Shown in pieces: positions 15,098 to 20,157 of a stretch of 20,157 bases of DNA. How positions within the stretch are numbered: the first letter of the stretch is position 1; the number at the start of each line of letters is the position of its first letter. Under the pieces are notes generated by a model that saw nothing but the letters and a program-made list of their open reading frames with translations, was not told the origin of the DNA and made no database searches. A program made the position numbers and the translations under genes. This DNA comes from Acholeplasmataceae bacterium (GTDB lineage: Bacteria > Bacillota_I > Bacilli_A > Acholeplasmatales > Acholeplasmataceae), in the NCBI GenBank assembly GCA_016934175.1, contig JAFGTI010000085.1:1-20157 (forward strand), in the 5' to 3' direction.

Positions 15098-18000
15098 ATT
15101 AGTCAACTGGCACTTATTTTCAAACCAAACGATAGAAATTAAGGATAACACACTGATTTCGGGTGAAAATGGATCTGGCAAATCAACTTTATTAGATGCT
15201 ATGCAGTTTTTATTTGTTGGTGGCAGAAGTGGTTCTAAATTCAATATCGCTGCAACCGATGATGCGAAGCGTTCACTTGAGGGATATATTAGAGGTCGAA
15301 TTGGTGCTGAAAATAAAGAATTTTTAAGAAATGGTGATGTCATTACACATCTAGCCCTTGAATTTTTTGATGAGCAAAGTAAAAAATTTAGCACAATAGG
15401 TTGTATTTTAGATTTACCTAAATCATCAGCACTTAAAGAAAGATTTTATTTACTAGATAATGTTTCGATACATGATAGTTTATTTCTTGAAAAGAAATAT
15501 CCAAGGGATTATAAGAGTATGAAGTCGTATTTGAAATCTTTAGATATTGAACTTTCACCTTTTGATTCACAAAAGAAATATCGTGATGCACTAGCGAGAT
15601 TTTTTGGTATGGATGCAACTAAATATGCAAAAATTTTGCCTAAAGCACTTGCGTTTCGTTCAATTGATCTTCAAGCGTTTGTCTTTGAGTTTCTTTTAGA
15701 TGATGATCCAATTGACATTCAATCACTAAAAAACAATGTCGCTCAACTAAAAAAAGTAGAGTTACAAATTAAGCGAGACAAAGAGAAACTAGAAAAACTT
15801 GATTTGATTAACCAAACAGGTGAAGATATTACTTTAAACAAAGAGCAACAAGGAACCAATGAATTAATTGATCAATTAAACTGGGTAGAAAAAAGAGAAT
15901 CTTTTGTAAAACAAAATGAAGATAAACTTGTACAAATAGAAAGACGTTTGGACTATCTTCGTGATGCAAAATCTCAAATTGATAGTCAAATAGAAGAAAA
16001 TGATCAAGCTATTCTTAATTTAGAAAGAGCAAAAAATGATAGTGATTTATCAAGAACATTAAGCTCATATCAAGATGCTTTGTTAAAGAAGTCTAATGAA
16101 TATGAACATCAGAAGGACTCACTGAGACAAGTTAAAGATTTGTTGCAAAAAGAGTTTGATACCATTAAGGAATTATTAAATTTATTACCTAATGTCACAA
16201 TGAAAGCATTTGTTAATTATTATCAAACTAATGAAGATCAAATGACTGCTGAGGATTTAAATCATCACTTATCAACACTCAATACCGAGGTTCAATCATA
16301 TCTGCAAGCATATCATATAGAAAAAGATAAATTAGAAAGGGAAAAAAGAGATTTATCTGATCAAATCAGAATTTCTCAACAACGCCTAAATCAATTAAAA
16401 AGACATGTCAAAACTTATCCAATTTATGTTGAAAACCTCATTCGAGCAATCAATGACGGACTATCAAGTCATTACCATAAAGAAATTAGAGTCAGACCAC
16501 TTTGTGAATTGATTGAAGTCAATGATGAAGTGTGGAGAAATGCTGTAGAAGGTTATCTAAATACACAGCGTTTTGATATTATCGTAGATCCAAGTTATTT
16601 TAATGATGCATTAGACATATATGAACAAGTAAAGACTGAGCAAAGAATTTATGGTGTAGGTTTAGTCAATACACAAAAACTTACAGCTTATGAACAAATG
16701 GTACCTGGCACATTAGCTGATAAGATTGAGACAGATCATACGTATGCAAGATACTATATTAATATGCTATTGAATAATACTTATTGCGTTAATGATGTAC
16801 ATGAACTTAAAAACTATAATCGCTCTATTACGCCAACATGTATGACTTATAATAATCATACTGCAAGACAAATTAATCCTAGAGTTTATGAAGTTCCCTT
16901 TATTGGATCTCAAGCAACAACGATGCAAACAGAGATGGAAGAAAAGCTTTTAAGAGACTTAGAATCAAAGATGGATAAGCTCTATGACATTACGGATAAA
17001 AATGATAAAATCGTTAAATTGCTGTCTCAAAGTAGAAGTAATCAACTAGTTCATCAAAGTGAAACGAGATATTTTGATTTAATTAGACAGACTAGAAAAG
17101 AATATACACAAATAGAAGAACAAATCAATAGTCTTGGTAAAGATAAGAGTTTAGTTAAATTGGACGAACAAATTGATAAAGCAAGAAATAATCGTAAACA
17201 ACTTAGATTGGATTCTGAAACATTTGTTGGCGATATCGCCACTCAACGTGATGAACGTCAACGAATTTTAGATTTAATTGAAGATGTGAAATTAAAGTTA
17301 GATGAATTTAGTCTTAAACAAAAAGAATTAAGCCAAAAACACCCAGAAAAATTAAGTATGGCGAATACACAATTTTACGCACTGAAAACTAAATTTAAAC
17401 AAGATCATGATGCAATTACTTCTTATTTAGCTCAATCTAATATATCATTGAACTCACAAATTATTAAAGCCGGTGCAGATCTTATTAATCAGATGAAAAA
17501 TTATATCGAATTATTTCATTTTGGTGCAGCACCATCTATCGAGCATTTGATTTATTTTGAGCAAGAAGCACAGAAGATCAGAAATAATAATTTAGTCAGA
17601 TATGAGCAAGAAGCGACTGAACTTAGAAGAAGTTCTGAAATAGGATTTAAAGAAGAATTTGTTGGGAAGCTTAGAGCAAGCATAGAAAATGCTCAACAAC
17701 AAATTGAAGAATTAAATGTTGCGCTTAAAGGTAAAACATTTGGTACAGATAGTTATCAATTAATTTATAAAGCGAGTGATAACCCTGATTATAAACTTTA
17801 TTATCATATCATCATGGGCAATGACGCTATCATCAAACATACATTATTCACCGAAGGTTTGACAAAGAAAAATGAAACGATTCTTATGGAGTTGTTTGAA
17901 AAGATCGCATCGAATGATCCTGAATATGACATGCTTACTTATAAATATTTAGATTATAGAAACTACATGTCATATGATATAGAGGTTACGAATCAAAACG

Positions 18001-18350
18001 GTAATAAATCGTACTTCTCTAAGGTTTCAAAGGAAAAGAGTGGTGGAGAAACACAAGTCCCATTCTATATCGTTATTGCGGCATCATTCCAACAATTATT
18101 AACAAGAAACAGAAGAGTTGATTCAGGTTGTATAGTGCTATTCGATGAAGCATTTAATAATATGGATGAGAGTAGAATTGATGCAATGATGAAATTTTAT
18201 AATAGTTTAAGTATTCAGCTATTAATTGCTGTACCACCTCAACGCGTATCCAATATTATTAATTATGTCAATACGTCACTAGTAATCGTCAAAGAAAATG
18301 ATTATGCGATTGTAGAGACATTTAAAGATGAAAGAATGATTAGACTATAG
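15075..18350 (+). CDS. jetC: JetC/MksB-like SMC ATPase of a Wadjet/MksBEF-type complex
   Basis: A 1091-residue SMC-family ATPase. It opens with KIKLVNWHLFSNQTIEIKDN and Walker A GENGSGKST at residues 30-38. Long heptad-like coiled-coil arms run at about 215-455 and 620-900. A hinge-like globular region lies between them (about 460-615, including VRPLCELIEVNDEVWRNAVE and RFDIIVDPSYFNDALDIYEQ). The C-terminal head carries the ABC signature KSGGETQVPFYIVIAASFQQ (SGGE at 989-992) and Walker B CIVLFDEAFNNMD, with Asp1024 and catalytic Glu1025. All ATPase motifs are intact. In Wadjet and MksBEF complexes this motor extrudes DNA loops. The partner nuclease gene jetD, normally adjacent, is absent; aminopeptidase C follows 19 nt downstream. 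SbcC/RecN-type SMC proteins were considered, but the gene order and the JetA/JetB neighbours favour JetC. Confidence 0.93.
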   Translation: MKKLTKIKLVNWHLFSNQTIEIKDNTLISGENGSGKSTLLDAMQFLFVGGRSGSKFNIAATDDAKRSLEGYIRGRIGAENKEFLRNGDVITHLALEFFDEQSKKFSTIGCILDLPKSSALKERFYLLDNVSIHDSLFLEKKYPRDYKSMKSYLKSLDIELSPFDSQKKYRDALARFFGMDATKYAKILPKALAFRSIDLQAFVFEFLLDDDPIDIQSLKNNVAQLKKVELQIKRDKEKLEKLDLINQTGEDITLNKEQQGTNELIDQLNWVEKRESFVKQNEDKLVQIERRLDYLRDAKSQIDSQIEENDQAILNLERAKNDSDLSRTLSSYQDALLKKSNEYEHQKDSLRQVKDLLQKEFDTIKELLNLLPNVTMKAFVNYYQTNEDQMTAEDLNHHLSTLNTEVQSYLQAYHIEKDKLEREKRDLSDQIRISQQRLNQLKRHVKTYPIYVENLIRAINDGLSSHYHKEIRVRPLCELIEVNDEVWRNAVEGYLNTQRFDIIVDPSYFNDALDIYEQVKTEQRIYGVGLVNTQKLTAYEQMVPGTLADKIETDHTYARYYINMLLNNTYCVNDVHELKNYNRSITPTCMTYNNHTARQINPRVYEVPFIGSQATTMQTEMEEKLLRDLESKMDKLYDITDKNDKIVKLLSQSRSNQLVHQSETRYFDLIRQTRKEYTQIEEQINSLGKDKSLVKLDEQIDKARNNRKQLRLDSETFVGDIATQRDERQRILDLIEDVKLKLDEFSLKQKELSQKHPEKLSMANTQFYALKTKFKQDHDAITSYLAQSNISLNSQIIKAGADLINQMKNYIELFHFGAAPSIEHLIYFEQEAQKIRNNNLVRYEQEATELRRSSEIGFKEEFVGKLRASIENAQQQIEELNVALKGKTFGTDSYQLIYKASDNPDYKLYYHIIMGNDAIIKHTLFTEGLTKKNETILMELFEKIASNDPEYDMLTYKYLDYRNYMSYDIEVTNQNGNKSYFSKVSKEKSGGETQVPFYIVIAASFQQLLTRNRRVDSGCIVLFDEAFNNMDESRIDAMMKFYNSLSIQLLIAVPPQRVSNIINYVNTSLVIVKENDYAIVETFKDERMIRL

Positions 18351-18356
18351 AAATAT

Positions 18357-18362
18357 GAAAGG
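18357..18362 (+). promoter_or_regulatory. Ribosome binding site fixing the pepC start
   Basis: GAAAGG lies 7 nt before the ATG at 18370. The ATG at 18355, five codons earlier, has no ribosome site of its own. Confidence 0.7.
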
Positions 18363-18369
18363 TAATTTT

Positions 18370-19695
18370 ATGAAAAAAATTGAATTTAAGGAATTAGAAA
18401 AACTGCAAAATAATTATAATCAAAAACCTGTTCAACAAGCTTTAAAGAGAGTATTATCAAAAAATGAACTTGCAAATTTATTTGATAAACAAGAACAAAA
18501 ACCGCTGACACAATTCCGTTTTTCAAATGAAATAAAAACACTACCTGTTGCAAATCAAAAAGCAAGTGGTAGATGTTGGTTATTTGCTGGACTCAATGTG
18601 CTTCGTGAAGTCATTGCAAATAAGTATAATCTTAAAGAGTTTGAACTTTCACAAAATTATACTGCTTTTTGGGATAAATTTGAAAAAATTAATTATTTTA
18701 TCGAAGCGATGGATGATTTTTTAGACGTAGAACAAGACGATCGCACATTACAACATATATTAAAAACTGGTATTCAAGATGGTGGCCAATGGGATATGTT
18801 TGTTAGTTTGATTGAGAAATATGGTATTGTTCCACAAGATGCAATGGTTGAAACTGCTTCAAGTAGTGGTACAAAGTTCATGAATCAAATCATTAATGTA
18901 AAGTTAAGACAATATGCAGCAATAGCAAGACGTTTATTTAGTGAAGGTAAAAAAGATCAAATTCAAGCACAAAAAGTTAAAACACTTGATGAGCTATATA
19001 CCTTTTTACAAACAAATTTTGGTACACCACCAAAATCGTTTGATTTTGAATTTGTTTCAAATGATAACTATCAAATTATTAAAAATCTAACGCCTCAACA
19101 ATTTTATATTGACTATACAAATAATATGCTTGAAAATTACGTCAGTATTATTAACGCTCCAACAAAAGATAAACCTTATATGAAGACATACACAGTATCT
19201 TATTTAGGAAACGTTGTTGATGGAAGACCTATAAAGTACTTAAACTTAGAAATGAAAGACCTAAAAGATTTAGTACTTAAGCAACTTATGGATAAAGAAG
19301 TAGTTTGGTTTGGTTCAGATGTTGCTCGTTATGGAGATAGAACACTTGGAGTTTGGGATGATCAATCCTATGATTTAGATAAAATGCTTGAAATGAGTCT
19401 TTATTTGTCAAAAGAAGATCAACTAAATTATAGTCAAGGAGCTATGAATCATGCCATGCTCATCACTGCAGTTAACTTATATGATGAAAAACCAAACCGT
19501 TGGAAAATCGAAAACAGTTGGGGTGATAAAGCTGGTAATAAAGGCTATTTTCTTGCTTCAGACACTTGGTTTGACCAATATGTATATCAGGCTGTAATCA
19601 ATAAAAAATATTTGAGTGAAGAGCAGAAAAAAGCATGGGAAAAGGAACCATTTGTTTTAAAACCTTGGGATCCTATGGGTTCACTTGCAAAATAA
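18370..19695 (+). CDS. pepC: Aminopeptidase C (bleomycin hydrolase family, C1B)
   Basis: A 441-residue papain-fold cysteine aminopeptidase that removes N-terminal residues from peptides in the cytoplasm; family members form hexamers. The catalytic set is complete: Gln63 and Cys69 in NQKASGRCWLFAGLNVLRE, His361 in GAMNHAMLITAV and Asn382 in RWKIENSWGDKAGNKGYF. Typical flanking segments include TQFRFSNEIKTLPVANQK, FELSQNYTAFWDKFEKINYF and VWFGSDVARYGDRTLGVWD. Length matches lactic-acid-bacterial PepC (about 435-445). It begins 19 nt after the jetC-like stop with no promoter visible between, so it is likely in the same operon and ends at the shared terminator. Its link to the SMC complex is probably only positional. 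It is not a substitute for the JetD nuclease. Confidence 0.97.
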   Translation: MKKIEFKELEKLQNNYNQKPVQQALKRVLSKNELANLFDKQEQKPLTQFRFSNEIKTLPVANQKASGRCWLFAGLNVLREVIANKYNLKEFELSQNYTAFWDKFEKINYFIEAMDDFLDVEQDDRTLQHILKTGIQDGGQWDMFVSLIEKYGIVPQDAMVETASSSGTKFMNQIINVKLRQYAAIARRLFSEGKKDQIQAQKVKTLDELYTFLQTNFGTPPKSFDFEFVSNDNYQIIKNLTPQQFYIDYTNNMLENYVSIINAPTKDKPYMKTYTVSYLGNVVDGRPIKYLNLEMKDLKDLVLKQLMDKEVVWFGSDVARYGDRTLGVWDDQSYDLDKMLEMSLYLSKEDQLNYSQGAMNHAMLITAVNLYDEKPNRWKIENSWGDKAGNKGYFLASDTWFDQYVYQAVINKKYLSEEQKKAWEKEPFVLKPWDPMGSLAK

Positions 19696-19702
19696 TAAAA
19701 TT

Positions 19703-19724
19703 AAGAGCCTTGGCTCTTTTTTTT
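19703..19724 (+). terminator. Rho-independent terminator after pepC
   Basis: AAGAGCC (19703-19709) pairs with GGCTCTT (19712-19718) around TT (effectively a six-pair stem with a CTTG loop), followed by six more T residues. It ends the jetABC-pepC transcript. Confidence 0.9.
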
Positions 19725-19736
19725 ACGTGATGATTT

Positions 19737-19745
19737 TGATATAAT
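19737..19745 (+). promoter_or_regulatory. Extended -10 promoter for tRNA-Pro
   Basis: TGATATAAT is a TG-n-TATAAT extended -10 with an exact TATAAT at 19740-19745, 8 nt before the mature tRNA. No good -35 is seen; the expected place is the T-run of the upstream terminator. Confidence 0.65.
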
Positions 19746-19753
19746 GAATGAGC

Positions 19754-19830
19754 CGGGACGTGGCGCAGCTTGGTAGCGCACTTGCATGGGGTGCAAGGGG
19801 TCGCAAGTTCAAATCTTGTCGTCCCGACCA
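19754..19830 (+). tRNA. tRNA-Pro (anticodon GGG)
   Basis: A 77-nt cloverleaf. The acceptor stem is CGGGACG (19754-19760) with CGTCCCG (19820-19826), followed by an encoded ACCA. The anticodon stem CTTGC/GCAAG encloses the loop ATGGGGT, giving anticodon GGG at 19788-19790. The T arm is CAAG-TTCAAAT-CTTG. The same anticodon loop is found in E. coli tRNA-Pro(GGG). It reads CCC and CCU. Confidence 0.96.
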
Positions 19831-19841
19831 TTAAGTAAATT

Positions 19842-19862
19842 AAGCGATATTTCGCTTTTTTA
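19842..19862 (+). terminator. Rho-independent terminator after tRNA-Pro
   Basis: AAGCGA (19842-19847) pairs with TCGCTT (19852-19857) around TATT, followed by a T-run. It makes tRNA-Pro a single-gene transcript. Confidence 0.78.
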
Positions 19863-19936
19863 TTACGCACAGCAACAAAACAATAATGTATTAAAGTTGT
19901 TCCATAATCAATAAATTTAGATAGTAAATAAGACAT

Positions 19937-19965
19937 TAGACATTTTACAATATGCATGGTAAAAT
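19937..19965 (+). promoter_or_regulatory. Promoter for the tRNA-Arg/tRNA-Ser pair
   Basis: TAGACA at 19937-19942 (five of six consensus) and TAAAAT at 19960-19965 are 17 bp apart, and the -10 is extended by TGG. The tRNA-Arg gene begins 18 nt downstream. The gap between the preceding terminator and this promoter (19863-19936) shows nothing recognisable. Confidence 0.65.
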
Positions 19966-19983
19966 AATTATCGCGATATGTCT

Positions 19984-20061
19984 GCACCCGTAGCTCAGTT
20001 GGATTAGAGCGTAACCCTCCGAAGGTTAAGGTCGCATGTTCGATCCATGTCGGGTGCACCA
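19984..20061 (+). tRNA. tRNA-Arg (anticodon CCG)
   Basis: A 78-nt cloverleaf. The acceptor stem is GCACCCG (19984-19990) with CGGGTGC (20051-20057), followed by encoded ACCA. The anticodon stem TAACC/GGTTA encloses the loop CTCCGAA, giving anticodon CCG at 20019-20021, which reads CGG. The T arm is CATG-TTCGATC-CATG. CGG codons are used in nearby genes (for example in the YitT-family and recX genes), so the tRNA has work to do. Confidence 0.95.
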
Positions 20062-20066
20062 TCTAT

Positions 20067-20155
20067 GGAGGAATACTCAAGGGGCTGAAGAGGCACGCTT
20101 GGAAAGCTTGTAGGCTGTAAAAGGCGCAGGGGTTCAAATCCCCTTTCCTCCGCCA
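20067..20155 (+). tRNA. tRNA-Ser (anticodon GGA)
   Basis: An 89-nt class II cloverleaf. The acceptor stem is GGAGGAA (20067-20073) with TTCCTCC (20045-style partner at 20145-20151), followed by encoded GCCA. The anticodon loop TTGGAAA gives GGA at 20101-20103. The long variable arm (around 20111-20126) marks tRNA-Ser. The T arm is GGGG-TTCAAAT-CCCC. The anticodon stem CACGC/GCTTG has one C-T mismatch at its middle pair. It follows tRNA-Arg by 5 nt and shares its transcript. Confidence 0.93.
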
Positions 20156-20157
20156 TA

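Noticed and set aside
14909..15394. Minus-strand open frame of 161 codons across the jetB/jetC junction
   Set aside because: It lies opposite two well-supported coding genes, has low-complexity composition and no recognisable domain; it is a shadow of the + strand genes.
18370..19695. pepC as a replacement effector for JetD
   Set aside because: The protein is a complete, ordinary aminopeptidase C with all catalytic residues and normal length. Nothing suggests DNA cleavage, and position alone is weak evidence.
19673..20062. Minus-strand open frame of 129 codons over the tRNA genes
   Set aside because: It lies antisense to tRNA-Pro and tRNA-Arg. Its peptide (for example TRFELATPCTPCKCATK) is the familiar spurious product predicted from the reverse strand of tRNA genes. 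No ribosome site supports it.
19754..20155. tRNA cluster as an integration (att) site
   Set aside because: tRNA ends are common phage or island targets, but no duplicated tRNA 3' end, integrase or foreign DNA is seen in the window.
1..20157. CRISPR array, insertion sequence, rRNA or riboswitch
   Set aside because: No regularly spaced repeats, transposase motifs, rRNA signatures or structured leader elements were found in any intergenic gap; the gaps are mostly under 200 bases.

Overview
The window looks like chromosome from a low-GC member of the Firmicutes/Tenericutes. An Acholeplasma-like mollicute is the best fit. The DNA is very AT-rich, genes are tightly packed and all on the + strand, and strong GGAGG-type ribosome sites precede most starts. 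UGA is a stop: it ends the jetA-like gene, tryptophan is written TGG, and a full RF2 gene is present, so this is not a code-4 Mycoplasma or Spiroplasma. The assignment to a wall-less lineage is an inference, not something the sequence proves.

Layout. (1) 1-2115: the 3' end of metK, then a DUF3137-type membrane protein and LemA, closed by a terminator. (2) About 2224-8967: a compact run of secA, prfB, a YitT-family membrane protein, an S41 (CtpA-type) protease with a peptidoglycan-binding tail, and recX, with small gaps or overlaps. (3) 8964-11268: a YtcJ-type amidohydrolase, then a DsbA/FrnE-like protein behind a perfect consensus promoter and followed by a terminator. (4) 11299-12990: a DEAD-box RNA helicase with an Arg/Ser-rich linker and a DbpA-type RNA-binding tail. 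(5) About 13022-19724: an SMC-like operon of a JetA-type kleisin, a JetB-type KITE protein and a JetC-type SMC ATPase, followed 19 nt later by aminopeptidase C and a shared terminator. (6) 19737-20155: tRNA-Pro(GGG) with its own promoter and terminator, then tRNA-Arg(CCG) and tRNA-Ser(GGA) behind a second promoter.

The most notable system is the jetABC cluster at 13080-18350. It has the three structural parts of a Wadjet/MksBEF condensin-like complex with intact ATPase motifs, but the JetD (MksG) Toprim nuclease that lets Wadjet cut plasmids is not next to it. The slot is occupied by the housekeeping peptidase gene pepC. The cluster lies among housekeeping genes with no integrase, transposon or obvious compositional break. 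It could be a nuclease-free chromosome-organising complex, or a Wadjet system whose nuclease is elsewhere or lost.

Other points: RF2 is encoded without the usual programmed frameshift; SecA lacks its C-terminal zinc motif; the DsbA-like protein has SPLC instead of CxxC but keeps a C-terminal CX4C; and several promoters look like extended -10 (TGn) promoters with weak -35 boxes. There is no gene-free stretch longer than about 200 bases before the tRNA region, and no CRISPR array, insertion sequence or rRNA was seen.
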